A DNA stretch of 14,747 nt from Prolixibacteraceae bacterium (GTDB lineage Bacteria > Bacteroidota > Bacteroidia > Bacteroidales > Prolixibacteraceae). The notes beneath the pieces are model-generated. The model ran no database searches. It had not been told where the DNA came from and was given only the letters and a program-made list of their open reading frames with translations. The DNA is taken from assembly GCA_027451165.1 (NCBI GenBank), contig DAIDJX010000056.1, positions 1 to 14,747 on the forward strand, in the 5' to 3' direction. Position 1 is the stretch's first letter. Each line of letters begins with the position of its first letter. Below, in pieces: positions 1-6,820 of the stretch. The position numbers and the translations under genes are program-made.

Positions 1-314
1 ATGTTACGTTGAAATTACCTTCAGGAGAAACCCGTATGGTGTTGACTACCTGCAGGGCTACCGTTGGAATTGTTGGAAACAGTGACCACAACCTGGAAAA
101 ATCGGGTAAGGCAGGTCGCAGCCGTTGGATGGGCCGTCGCCCGAGAGTCCGTGGTGTAGCGATGAACCCGGTTGATCACCCGATGGGTGGTGGGGAAGGC
201 CGTGCCTCAGGAGGTCATCCGCGTTCAAGGAAAGGTTTGTTGGCCAAGGGCTATAAAACCCGGACCCCGAAAAAGGCATCCAGCAAGTACATTGTAGAAC
301 GTAGGAAGAAATAA
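1..314 (+). CDS. rplB: 50S ribosomal protein L2 (uL2), C-terminal part only
   Basis: This is the 3' end of the L2 gene; the frame is open from base 3 to the left edge and ends at TAA 312-314, so the 5' part lies outside the window. L2 is a 23S rRNA-binding protein close to the peptidyl transferase centre and helps subunit association. The visible part starts in the SH3-like domain (VTLKLPSGETRMV) and runs through the conserved block MNPVDHPMGGGEGR and a basic tail ending YIVERRKK. The histidine matching E. coli His229 is present (VDHP), but the following HPH histidine is Met. The HPM form with RASGGHPRSRKG after it is, as I recall, the usual Bacteroidota form. A TTG at position 9 lies inside the protein and is not a start. 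rpsS follows after 16 bases. Confidence 0.97.
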   Translation, partial: VTLKLPSGETRMVLTTCRATVGIVGNSDHNLEKSGKAGRSRWMGRRPRVRGVAMNPVDHPMGGGEGRASGGHPRSRKGLLAKGYKTRTPKKASSKYIVERRKK

Positions 315-330
315 TTGAAAGGAAAGCAAC

Positions 331-597
331 ATGAGTCGTTCATTAAAAAAAGGCCCGTTCATTGCCTTCAAACTTGAGAAGAAAGTTCTGGAAATGAATG
401 CTGTTAACAAGAAGTCGGTAGTGAAGACCTGGGCCAGAGCATCTGTTATTTCCCCTGATTTTGTGGGTCACACCATTGCCGTGCACAACGGGAACAAATT
501 TATCCCGGTGTATATCACGGAAAATATGGTTGGCCATCGCCTGGGAGAATTTGCACCTACCCGTACCTTCAGGGGCCATGCCGGTAACAGGAAATAA
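331..597 (+). CDS. rpsS: 30S ribosomal protein S19 (uS19)
   Basis: S19 sits in the head of the small subunit, pairs with S13 and contacts the A-site finger and tRNA region. The 88-residue product is of normal length for the family. It opens with MSRSLKKGPFI and holds the family core VHNGNKFIPVYITENMVGH followed by LGEFAPTRTFRGHAG, which contains the S19 signature. The start is the ATG at 331, preceded by an A/G-rich stretch AAAGGAAAG (318-326) that could act as a weak ribosome binding site at a spacing of about seven bases. Gene order rplB-rpsS-rplV is the standard S10 operon order. Nothing unusual is seen. Confidence 0.98.
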   Translation: MSRSLKKGPFIAFKLEKKVLEMNAVNKKSVVKTWARASVISPDFVGHTIAVHNGNKFIPVYITENMVGHRLGEFAPTRTFRGHAGNRK

Positions 598-633
598 GTA
601 GTATGCCAATTGTAATTAGTAAATTGAGAATCA

Positions 634-1050
634 ATGGGTGCCAGAAAAAGAGAATCTGCTGAAAAACGCAAAGAACTGAAGAAACAACAATATTTTGCTG
701 TTTTAAGAAATTGCCCGACTTCCCCGCGGAAAATGAGGCTCGTAGCCGATATGATCCGGGGAATGGAAGTAAACAGGGCATTGGATGTGTTGAAATTTTC
801 GTCCAAGGAAGCGTCAGAGAAAGTGGAAAAACTGCTGATGTCAGCCGTAGCCAACTGGCAGGCCAAAAACGAAGGAGCCCGTATTGAGGAGCATCCTTTG
901 GTGGTGAGCCGGATTATGGTTGACTCAGGAAGGATACTGAAAAGGTTGAGACCGGCTCCCCAGGGTCGTGGACACCGGATCAGGAAACGTTCCAACCATG
1001 TGACCATATACGTGGACCAAAAGAATGAAGTTGTTGAAAAAGTTAACTAA
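634..1050 (+). CDS. rplV: 50S ribosomal protein L22 (uL22)
   Basis: L22 binds all domains of 23S rRNA and its beta-hairpin lines the peptide exit tunnel. The 138-residue product has the family core NCPTSPRKMRLVADMIRGM (about residues 26-44), the helix region LLMSAVANWQAKN (about 67-79), and the hairpin region around ILKRLRPAPQGRGHRIRKRSNHV (about 101-123), where many macrolide-resistance changes occur in other species; the loop looks intact. It has a basic N-terminal extension of about 20 residues before the core, so it is longer than the 110-residue E. coli protein. The start ATG 634 has no clear Shine-Dalgarno sequence. It lies 36 bases after rpsS and 6 bases before rpsC. Confidence 0.97.
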   Translation: MGARKRESAEKRKELKKQQYFAVLRNCPTSPRKMRLVADMIRGMEVNRALDVLKFSSKEASEKVEKLLMSAVANWQAKNEGARIEEHPLVVSRIMVDSGRILKRLRPAPQGRGHRIRKRSNHVTIYVDQKNEVVEKVN

Positions 1051-1056
1051 TCACAG

Positions 1057-1782
1057 ATGGGACAAAAAGTAAATCCAATTTCCAATCGTCTGGGATTCAT
1101 CAAAGGATGGGATTCCAACTGGTTTGGCGGAGACAATTATGGTGACAAACTGGTGGAAGACCAGAAAATCCGTGACTATCTGAATGCGCGCCTTTCCAAG
1201 GCCAGTGTGTCAAAGATCATCATCGAACGCACACTGAAGCTCATCACGATCACGGTGCACACCTCCCGTCCGGGGATTATTATTGGTAAAGGGGGCCAGG
1301 AAGTTGACAAACTGAAAGAGGAACTCAAGAAAATTACCAGTAAAGAGGTTCAGATCAACATCTTCGAGATTAAGAGGCCCGAACTGGATGCCCGTATTGT
1401 GGCCAGCAATGTAGCCCGCCAGATTGAAGGTAAGGTTGCTTACCGGAGAGCTGTGAAAATGGCTATTGCCTCCACCATGCGGATGGGCGCTGAAGGAATT
1501 AAGGTATTGGTTTCCGGTCGTTTGAACGGCGCTGAAATGGCCCGCTCAGAAATGTACAAGGATGGCCGTACCCCGCTTCATACCCTGAGGGCTGATATAG
1601 ACTATGCATTGGGAGAAGCCCTGACCAAAACAGGGCTGATCGGTGTCAAAGTCTGGATATGCAAAGGAATGGTCTATGGCACGCCTGACCTGTCACCCAA
1701 CGTTAGCCCCAAACAGGGTGGTCGTCCGGGAAATGCAGCTCCGAAAGGAACAGGCGGTGGCAATAGAAAAAGAAGAAAATAG
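1057..1782 (+). CDS. rpsC: 30S ribosomal protein S3 (uS3)
   Basis: S3 forms part of the mRNA entry channel and the head of the small subunit. The 241-residue product begins MGQKVNPISNRLGFIKGWDSNWF, the usual S3 opening. A KH RNA-binding domain is seen with its GxxG loop in GIIIGKGGQEVDKL (about residues 72-85). The C-terminal S3 domain follows with SGRLNGAEMARSE and GRTPLHTLRADIDYA, then VKVWICKG. The last 30 or so residues are a Gly/Lys/Arg-rich tail ending NRKRRK. The start is only six bases after the rplV stop, with no recognisable Shine-Dalgarno site, so it probably depends on translational coupling or the A-rich context used in Bacteroidota. Confidence 0.98.
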   Translation: MGQKVNPISNRLGFIKGWDSNWFGGDNYGDKLVEDQKIRDYLNARLSKASVSKIIIERTLKLITITVHTSRPGIIIGKGGQEVDKLKEELKKITSKEVQINIFEIKRPELDARIVASNVARQIEGKVAYRRAVKMAIASTMRMGAEGIKVLVSGRLNGAEMARSEMYKDGRTPLHTLRADIDYALGEALTKTGLIGVKVWICKGMVYGTPDLSPNVSPKQGGRPGNAAPKGTGGGNRKRRK

Positions 1783-1809
1783 TGGTTTAACAGGCTAAGA
1801 AAAAAAGAG

Positions 1810-2229
1810 ATGTTACAGCCAAAAAGAGTAAAATTCAGAAGAGTACAAAAGGGCAAGATGAAAGGGAATGCCCAGCGGGGTAACCAGTTGGCTTTCGGGT
1901 CGTTTGGAATCAAATCGCTCGAAGAAGCCTGGATTACCGGCCGTCAGATAGAGGCTGCCAGGGTCGCTGTCACCAGGCATATGCAACGCCAGGGACAAAT
2001 ATGGATCCGGATCTTCCCTGATAAACCGATCACCAAAAAGCCTGCTGAGGTACGTATGGGTAAAGGAAAGGGAGCTCCCGAAGCTTTCGTTGCCCCCATC
2101 ACCCCGGGCCGCATCATTATCGAAGCCGAAGGCGTTCCTTTCGAAATGGCCAAGGAAGCGCTGCGTCTTGCAGCACAGAAACTTCCGGTTACGACGAAGT
2201 TTGTTGTCAGACGTGATTTTGTGGAATAA
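1810..2229 (+). CDS. rplP: 50S ribosomal protein L16 (uL16)
   Basis: L16 binds 23S rRNA near the A site and the base of the central protuberance, and organises aminoacyl-tRNA placement. The 139-residue product matches the family length. It starts MLQPKRVKFRRVQKGK and contains FGSFGIKSLEEAWITGRQIEAAR (about 32-54), then RIFPDKPITKKPAEVRMGKGKGAPE (about 71-95), which is the L16 signature region, and VPFEMAKEALRLAAQKLP near the end. The ATG at 1810 follows an AAAAAAGAG stretch. It lies between rpsC and rpmC as in all S10 operons. Confidence 0.98.
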   Translation: MLQPKRVKFRRVQKGKMKGNAQRGNQLAFGSFGIKSLEEAWITGRQIEAARVAVTRHMQRQGQIWIRIFPDKPITKKPAEVRMGKGKGAPEAFVAPITPGRIIIEAEGVPFEMAKEALRLAAQKLPVTTKFVVRRDFVE

Positions 2230-2237
2230 TTCAAAGC

Positions 2238-2435
2238 ATGAGTATGAAAATCGCAGAAATTAAAGAACTGAGCAACAAGGAACTGCTGGAAAGACTTCAG
2301 AACGAACAGGAGACCCTGACACGTCTCAGAATGAACCACAGTGTTTCACCGCTGGATAACCCGATGAAAATCAGGGATACCCGTCGTAACATTGCCAGGA
2401 TGATGACTGTTCTTAGCACCAGAGATGTGAAATAA
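2238..2435 (+). CDS. rpmC: 50S ribosomal protein L29 (uL29)
   Basis: L29 is a small helical protein next to the peptide exit tunnel, close to L23, where signal recognition particle and trigger factor dock. The 65-residue product is a helical hairpin: MKIAEIKELSNKELLERLQNEQETL, a turn with NHSVSPLDNP, then MKIRDTRRNIARMMTVL. The start is uncertain by two codons: ATG 2238 gives MSMKIAEI and ATG 2244 gives MKIAEI; the first is kept for completeness, but many homologues begin at MK. No Shine-Dalgarno sequence favours either. It begins 8 bases after rplP and is followed by rpsQ. Confidence 0.95.
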   Translation: MSMKIAEIKELSNKELLERLQNEQETLTRLRMNHSVSPLDNPMKIRDTRRNIARMMTVLSTRDVK

Positions 2436-2452
2436 TTCAGAACAAATCAGAC

Positions 2453-2722
2453 ATGGAAGAGATTATTAAAGAAAGAAATCTGAGAAAAGAACGTATCGGC
2501 GTGGTGGTCAGCGACAAAATGGACAAAACCATTGTGGTGGCTGAAAAACGCAAAGTGAAACACCCGATATACGGTAAATTTATCAATAAGACCACGAAGT
2601 ATTATGTTCATGACGAATCCAATACCTGCAACATCGGTGATACCGTGCGGATTATGGAGACCCGTCCGTTGAGCAAAAGCAAACGTTGGAGATTAGTTGA
2701 AATTATTGAAAGGGCCAAGTAA
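2453..2722 (+). CDS. rpsQ: 30S ribosomal protein S17 (uS17)
   Basis: S17 is a primary 16S rRNA-binding protein with an OB fold needed early in small-subunit assembly. The 89-residue product has the OB-fold opening RIGVVVSDKMDKTIVVAEKRK (about 15-35) and the family signature GDTVRIMETRPLSKSKRW (about 63-80). The few residues before the core (MEEIIKERNLRKE) make it slightly longer than E. coli S17, which is common in Bacteroidota. It is separated from rplN by only two bases, so the two are very likely translationally coupled. Confidence 0.98.
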   Translation: MEEIIKERNLRKERIGVVVSDKMDKTIVVAEKRKVKHPIYGKFINKTTKYYVHDESNTCNIGDTVRIMETRPLSKSKRWRLVEIIERAK

Positions 2723-2724
2723 CC

Positions 2725-3090
2725 ATGATACAGCAGGAAACAAGATGTATAGTAGCCGATAACAGCGGAGCCAAGGAAGTGCTTTGTATCCGTGTTCTGG
2801 GCGGAACCCGCAAGCATTATGCTTCACTGGGTGACACCATCGTCGTATCGGTAAAAAGCGCTACACCTGGCGCAGATGTCAAAAAAGGCGCTGTTTCGAA
2901 AGCCATCGTGGTTCGTACCAGCAAGGAAGTTCGTCGCAACGACGGTTCTTACATCCGTTTTGACGACAACGCCGTTGTACTGCTGAACAACCAGGGTGAA
3001 ATGAGGGGAACCCGTATTTTCGGGCCTGTGGCGCGTGAACTCCGCGACCAGAATATGAAAATCATTTCCCTGGCACCTGAAGTACTTTAA
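2725..3090 (+). CDS. rplN: 50S ribosomal protein L14 (uL14)
   Basis: L14 lies at the subunit interface, forms bridges with the 30S subunit and is the docking site for the silencing factor RsfS. The 121-residue length is typical. It begins MIQQETRCIVADNSGAKEVLCIRVLGG and includes the basic segment KKGAVSKAIVVRTSKEVRR and the C-terminal block GTRIFGPVARELRDQNMKIISLAPEVL, all strongly conserved. The ATG follows the rpsQ stop by two bases. In E. coli this gene opens the spc operon, but here no gap or promoter separates it from the S10 part, so the two groups appear fused. Confidence 0.98.
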   Translation: MIQQETRCIVADNSGAKEVLCIRVLGGTRKHYASLGDTIVVSVKSATPGADVKKGAVSKAIVVRTSKEVRRNDGSYIRFDDNAVVLLNNQGEMRGTRIFGPVARELRDQNMKIISLAPEVL

Positions 3091-3108
3091 CAAGCAAATT
3101 GCAGAACC

Positions 3109-3432
3109 ATGCAGAAAAAGTTACATGTAAAAAAAGGGGACACGGTAATCGTTATTACCGGTGATAACCTGGGCAGCAAAGGCCGGATTCTGGAAATTGA
3201 CCGGAAAACCGAAAAAGCGATTGTGGAAGGGGTGAATATGATTAAAAAACATACGAAACCCAACAGCAAACATCCGCAGGGAGGTATCATCGAAAAGGAA
3301 GCACCGGTACATATTTCCAACCTGATGCTGGTTGATCCCAAAACGGGCAAAGCCACACGCGTCGGCCGGAGATTGAATGCAGAAGGAAAATTAGTTCGTT
3401 ATTCCAAAAAATCAGGAGAGGAGATTAAGTAA
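3109..3432 (+). CDS. rplX: 50S ribosomal protein L24 (uL24)
   Basis: L24 is an assembly-initiating 23S rRNA-binding protein near the tunnel exit. The 107-residue product carries a KOW motif in HVKKGDTVIVITGDNLGSKG (about residues 6-25), the segment VEGVNMIKKHTKP, and VHISNLMLVDPKTGKATRVG. Its last codons encode SGEEIK; the two consecutive GAG codons create an AGGAG sequence that probably serves as ribosome binding site for rplE. The stop TAA (3430-3432) overlaps the ATG of rplE by one base, the tightest junction in the window. Confidence 0.97.
   Translation: MQKKLHVKKGDTVIVITGDNLGSKGRILEIDRKTEKAIVEGVNMIKKHTKPNSKHPQGGIIEKEAPVHISNLMLVDPKTGKATRVGRRLNAEGKLVRYSKKSGEEIK
3419..3423 (+). promoter_or_regulatory. 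AGGAG ribosome binding site for rplE, inside rplX
   Basis: AGGAG lies eight bases before the rplE ATG at 3432 and within the last codons of rplX. The spacing is ideal for a Shine-Dalgarno pairing. As it is also made by two Glu codons, chance is possible. Most starts in this window lack such a motif, so it stands out together with the identical one before rpsK. Confidence 0.5.
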
Positions 3433-3989
3433 TGGCTTACACACCCACCCTTGAGAAAAAATACAAGGAAGAGATTATTCCTGCCATGATGAAGTCATTT
3501 AATTATACTTCCGTCATGCAGGTACCCAGGCTGGAGAAAATAGTACTGAACCAGGGAGTTGGTTCCACCATTGCCGACAAGAAAATCATCGAAATGGCAA
3601 CGGAGGAAATGACCATGATCACCGGTCAGAAAGCTGTCCAGACCAGATCCAAAAAAGACATCTCCAATTTCAAATTGAGGAAGAAAATGCCCATTGGCGT
3701 GCGTGTTACATTGCGTCGCGACCATATGTACGAATTTCTGGACCGTTTGATTTCCGTAGCTCTGCCGCGAATCCGTGACTTTCACGGAATTGAAAGCAAG
3801 ATGGATGGCAGGGGTAATTATACGCTGGGCGTACCCGAGCAGATCATTTTCCCCGAAATCAATATTGACAAGGTGAACAAGATCAACGGGATGAATGTCA
3901 CGTTTGTTACTTCAGCCCGCTCCGATGAAGAAGGCTTTGCGCTGCTCAAAGAGTTAGGTTTACCATTCAAAAACGTTAAAAAGAATTAA
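3432..3989 (+). CDS. rplE: 50S ribosomal protein L5 (uL5)
   Basis: L5 binds 5S rRNA and places it in the central protuberance, where it also contacts the P-site tRNA. The 185-residue product is of normal family length. Conserved parts are VPRLEKIVLNQGVGS (about 32-46), the segment QKAVQTRSKKDISNFKLRKKMPIG (about 64-87) with the rRNA-binding basic stretch, the block RIRDFHGI, and the C-terminal ALLKELGLPFKN. The ATG at 3432 overlaps the rplX stop (TAATG), with an AGGAG eight bases upstream, so translation is likely coupled and also directly initiated. Confidence 0.98.
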   Translation: MAYTPTLEKKYKEEIIPAMMKSFNYTSVMQVPRLEKIVLNQGVGSTIADKKIIEMATEEMTMITGQKAVQTRSKKDISNFKLRKKMPIGVRVTLRRDHMYEFLDRLISVALPRIRDFHGIESKMDGRGNYTLGVPEQIIFPEINIDKVNKINGMNVTFVTSARSDEEGFALLKELGLPFKNVKKN

Positions 3990-3992
3990 GCT

Positions 3993-4262
3993 ATGGCCAA
4001 AGAGTCAATGAAAGCACGTGAAGTAAAACGTGCAGCGCTTGTAGCCAAATATGCCGAAAAAAGAGCTCTTCTGAAAGCAGAAGGAGATTCCATCGGCCTG
4101 CAGAAATTGCCGAAAAATTCCGCGAAAATCAGACTGCATAACCGTTGTAAACTGACCGGCCGCCCGAAAGGGTACATGCGCCAGTTTGGAATCAGCAGGA
4201 TCAATTTCCGCGAAATGGCCTCACAGGGTTTGATTCCGGGTGTTAAAAAAGCAAGTTGGTAA
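3993..4262 (+). CDS. rpsN: 30S ribosomal protein S14 (uS14), zinc-independent long form
   Basis: S14 sits in the small-subunit head next to S3 and S10. The 89-residue product is the long form: MAKESMKAREVKRAAL at the N-terminus, then KIRLHNRCKLTGRPKGYMRQF and GISRINFREMASQGLIPGVKKASW. The short zinc form has two CxxC pairs; here only one cysteine remains (residue 52, NRCKLTGRPKGY) and the second pair reads ISRINFRE, so it cannot form the zinc ribbon. This C-minus form is common in Bacteroidota and Proteobacteria. It starts three bases after rplE. Confidence 0.97.
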   Translation: MAKESMKAREVKRAALVAKYAEKRALLKAEGDSIGLQKLPKNSAKIRLHNRCKLTGRPKGYMRQFGISRINFREMASQGLIPGVKKASW

Positions 4263-4282
4263 ATGTTTAAAAGAGTTGAAAA

Positions 4283-4690
4283 ATGAGCAAAGTAACAGAT
4301 CCAATAGCAGATTATTTAACCCGGCTCAGAAATGCGATCCGTGCCAACCACCGGGTAGTGGATATTCCGGCTTCCGGCCTTAAAAAGGAAATGACCCGTA
4401 TTCTGAAAGAAAAAGGGTATATCCTGAATTACAAGTTCGAAGACGATGTCAACTTTCAGGGAAATATCAAGATCGCGCTGAAATACCATCCCGAGACCAA
4501 GGCTTCAGCCATTAAGGCACTGGAAAGAATTAGCCGTCCGGGCCTGCGTCATTATTGTGATTCCGACAGCATTCCGCGCGTCCTGAACGGATTGGGTATC
4601 GCCATTATCTCCACCTCCAAAGGGGTGATCACAGATAAGGAAGCCCGCGAAATGAAAGTAGGAGGAGAAGTTTTATGTTATGTTTATTAA
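4283..4690 (+). CDS. rpsH: 30S ribosomal protein S8 (uS8)
   Basis: S8 is a primary binder of the 16S rRNA central domain; in E. coli it also represses the spc operon by binding its mRNA. The 135-residue product has the N-terminal helix DPIADYLTRLRNAIRANH, the strand region YILNYKFEDD, and the C-terminal signature block GIAIISTSKGVITDKEARE followed by VGGEVLCYVY. The start ATG 4283 gives the conserved MSKVTDPIADYLTR opening. I could not identify an S8-binding helix copy in the upstream mRNA by eye, so autoregulation is not shown here. Confidence 0.98.
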   Translation: MSKVTDPIADYLTRLRNAIRANHRVVDIPASGLKKEMTRILKEKGYILNYKFEDDVNFQGNIKIALKYHPETKASAIKALERISRPGLRHYCDSDSIPRVLNGLGIAIISTSKGVITDKEAREMKVGGEVLCYVY

Positions 4691-4703
4691 TTGAAGGAAC
4701 ACC

Positions 4704-5264
4704 ATGTCAAGGATAGGGAAATTACCCATTACTATTCCTGCAGGCGTCCAGGTGAAAATCAGTGATGACAACCTCATCACCGTCAAAGGTCCCCTGGGTG
4801 AATTACAACAGCAGGTAAACAAAGATATCACAGTCACACAGGAAGGGAACACCTTGAAGTTTTCCCGTCCGAGCGACCAGAAAAATCACCGCTCCATGCA
4901 CGGTTTGTACCGGTCATTGGTGAATAATATGATAACCGGTGTGACCAAAGGATTCGAGATCAAAATGGAACTGGTTGGTGTAGGATACCGCGTGGAACAG
5001 ATGCCGAACAATGTACTGGACCTCGTACTGGGATATTCACACCATACCTACATCCAACTGCCTCCTGAAGTGACGGTTGAGGCCAAAACCGAGAAGAGAA
5101 GCAATCCGTTCATCAATCTGAAATGTATTGATAAACAGCTGATCGGTCAGGTAGCCGCCAAAATCAGGTCCTTCCGTGAACCTGAACCTTACAAAGGCAA
5201 GGGTATCAAGTTTGTAAATGAAAAGCTGCGCAGAAAAGCCGGCAAAGCCGCAGGTTCCAAATAA
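4704..5264 (+). CDS. rplF: 50S ribosomal protein L6 (uL6)
   Basis: L6 binds 23S rRNA next to the sarcin-ricin loop, near the site where elongation factors act. The 186-residue product has two tandem L6 domains: the first from MSRIGKLPITIPAGVQV to about residue 83 (NNMITGVTKGFEIKMELVGVGYR), the second ending in the signature region RSFREPEPYKGKGIKFVNE (about 155-173). The C-terminal tail is basic and Ala/Gly-rich (KAGKAAGSK). An AAGGA lies five bases before the ATG, a possible weak ribosome binding site. Confidence 0.98.
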   Translation: MSRIGKLPITIPAGVQVKISDDNLITVKGPLGELQQQVNKDITVTQEGNTLKFSRPSDQKNHRSMHGLYRSLVNNMITGVTKGFEIKMELVGVGYRVEQMPNNVLDLVLGYSHHTYIQLPPEVTVEAKTEKRSNPFINLKCIDKQLIGQVAAKIRSFREPEPYKGKGIKFVNEKLRRKAGKAAGSK

Positions 5265-5279
5265 TTAATCTGAAGTAGT

Positions 5280-5636
5280 ATGGCTTTAACGAAATTAGAA
5301 AGAAGATACCGGATTAAGAACCGGATTCGCAAAGTGGTTTCCGGTACTGCCGAAAGACCGCGTTTGAATGTATTCAGAAGCAACAAACAGATATCAGTGC
5401 AGCTGGTTGATGATGTACAGGGCGTTACCCTGCTTTCCGTTACCTCCAGGGTAAAGGAAATCGCAGAAGCCGCCGGTACAAAAACAGAAAAAGCAGGAAT
5501 GGTTGGTAAACTGGTTGCTGAGAAAGCGCTTGCCGCAGGGATCAGCGAAGTGGTTTTTGACCGGAACGGTTATCTGTACCATGGGAGAGTGAAACAATTG
5601 GCCGATGCTGCCCGCGAAGGTGGCCTTAAATTCTAG
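5280..5636 (+). CDS. rplR: 50S ribosomal protein L18 (uL18)
   Basis: L18 binds 5S rRNA together with L5 and L25 and helps anchor it to the large subunit. The 118-residue product matches the usual length. It starts MALTKLERRYRIKNRIRKVVSG and shows the family core ERPRLNVFRSNKQISVQLVDD (about 26-46), then VGKLVAEKALAAGISEVVFDRNGYLYHGRVKQLADAAREGGLKF. The C-terminal GLKF ending is typical. It lies 15 bases after rplF and 7 bases before the chosen rpsE start. Confidence 0.98.
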   Translation: MALTKLERRYRIKNRIRKVVSGTAERPRLNVFRSNKQISVQLVDDVQGVTLLSVTSRVKEIAEAAGTKTEKAGMVGKLVAEKALAAGISEVVFDRNGYLYHGRVKQLADAAREGGLKF

Positions 5637-5643
5637 TACCATT

Positions 5644-6159
5644 ATGACAGCAAATATCAGAAATATTAAAACCAGCGATCTGGAACTGAAAGACCGGCTG
5701 GTGGCCATCAACCGGGTAACCAAAGTGACCAAGGGTGGACGTACTTTCAGTTTTTCCGCCATTGTGGTTGTAGGGAATGAAAATGGCATCGTGGGCTGGG
5801 GTCTTGGAAAAGCCAGCGAAGTAACTGCTGCCATTGCCAAAGGTGTGGATGCTGCCAAGAAAAACCTGGTAAAAGTACCGGTGATCAAGGGTACCATCCC
5901 CCACGAACAGGAAGCCAAATTCGGCGGTGCCAAAGTTCTGCTCCGTCCAGCCCGCTCCGGAACCGGTGTAAAGGCTGGAGGTGCTATGCGTGCTGTACTG
6001 GAAAGTGTGGGGATCAAAGATATCCTGGCTAAATCGCAGGGATCATCCAACCCGCACAACCTGGTGAAAGCCACGATGGAAGCACTGACGGAACTGAGAG
6101 ATGCCTACACTGTTTCACAGCAGCGGGGTATTACATTGGAAAAAGTATTTAAAGGATAA
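5644..6159 (+). CDS. rpsE: 30S ribosomal protein S5 (uS5)
   Basis: S5 lines the mRNA entry channel and contributes to decoding accuracy and helicase activity. Starting at ATG 5644 the product is 171 residues: MTANIRNIKTSDLELKDRLVAINRVTKVTKGGRTF, then the S5 double-stranded-RNA-binding-like domain FSAIVVVGNENGIVGWGLGKA (about 38-58) and the C-terminal domain with VLLRPARSGTGVKAGGAMRAV. The same frame is open upstream to a TTG at 5605, but that would overlap rplR by about 30 bases and add residues not seen in homologues, so ATG 5644 is preferred. rpmD follows after six bases. Confidence 0.97.
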   Translation: MTANIRNIKTSDLELKDRLVAINRVTKVTKGGRTFSFSAIVVVGNENGIVGWGLGKASEVTAAIAKGVDAAKKNLVKVPVIKGTIPHEQEAKFGGAKVLLRPARSGTGVKAGGAMRAVLESVGIKDILAKSQGSSNPHNLVKATMEALTELRDAYTVSQQRGITLEKVFKG

Positions 6160-6165
6160 ACAGTT

Positions 6166-6348
6166 ATGGCAAGAATAAGAATTACACAGGTAAGAAGCAG
6201 CATTGGCGCTACCCATCACCAGAAAGCTATTCTCGCTTCACTTGGTTTGCGGAAACGTCTTCAGACGGTTGAGCACAACGACACGCCCGAAATCATGGGA
6301 ATGGTCAACAAGATGAGGCACTTGATAACTGTTGAAGAAGTAAAATAA
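6166..6348 (+). CDS. rpmD: 50S ribosomal protein L30 (uL30)
   Basis: L30 is a small 23S rRNA-binding protein of the large subunit, dispensable in some bacteria and missing from several lineages. The 60-residue product is full length for the bacterial short form: MARIRITQVRSSIGATHHQKAIL, then LGLRKRLQTVEHNDTPEIMGMVNKMRHLI, which is the L30 signature. Its presence between rpsE and rplO is the classical spc order. Confidence 0.97.
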   Translation: MARIRITQVRSSIGATHHQKAILASLGLRKRLQTVEHNDTPEIMGMVNKMRHLITVEEVK

Positions 6349-6367
6349 ACCAGAAACCATCTTTATC

Positions 6368-6814
6368 ATGGATTTAAGTAAAATAACACCGGCTAAGGGA
6401 TCCACCTTTTCCAACAAACGCCTCGGCAGGGGCCAGGGATCAGGATGGGGCGGAACTTCTACCCGCGGACATAAAGGAGCAAAATCGAGATCGGGCTATT
6501 CCCGGAAAATCGGTTTTGAAGGGGGCCAGATGCCTCTGCAAAGGGTTGTTCCCAAATCTGGCTTCAAAAATTTCAACCGCGTGGAATACAAAGCCATTAA
6601 CCTCAGTGTCCTGCAACAACTTTCCGAAACGGATAATCTCACCGTAATCGACCTTGATGCTCTCATCAATGCAGGGTTTGTTTCCCGCAAAGACAAAGTC
6701 AAGATCCTTGGAAACGGAACGTTTACAGCCAAACTGACTGTAAAAGCGCATGCCTTTTCTAAAAGCGCCAAAGAAGCGATCGAAAAACTGGAAGGTACCA
6801 CTGAAATACTCTGA
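6368..6814 (+). CDS. rplO: 50S ribosomal protein L15 (uL15)
   Basis: L15 is a late-assembly protein of the large subunit with an extended N-terminal arm buried in rRNA. The 148-residue product has the Gly-rich basic arm (KRLGRGQGSGWGGTSTRGHKGAKSR, about 18-42), FEGGQMPLQRVVPKSGFKN (about 50-68) and a C-terminal globular part with KVKILGNGTFTAKLTVKAHAFSKSAKEAIEKLEG, the L15 signature. It ends with TGA at 6812-6814, and secY begins six bases later, so the pair is tightly linked as in most bacteria. Confidence 0.98.
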   Translation: MDLSKITPAKGSTFSNKRLGRGQGSGWGGTSTRGHKGAKSRSGYSRKIGFEGGQMPLQRVVPKSGFKNFNRVEYKAINLSVLQQLSETDNLTVIDLDALINAGFVSRKDKVKILGNGTFTAKLTVKAHAFSKSAKEAIEKLEGTTEIL

Positions 6815-6820
6815 TGTGTA

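Noticed and set aside
4263..4286. Seven-codon ORF (MFKRVEK) whose stop overlaps the rpsH start as ATGA
   Set aside because: Too short to distinguish from chance; no conserved feature suggests a leader peptide.
5394..6074. A 226-residue open frame on the minus strand opposite rplR and rpsE
   Set aside because: It lies fully across two well-conserved ribosomal genes, shows no recognisable family, and is best explained as a by-product of their codon use.
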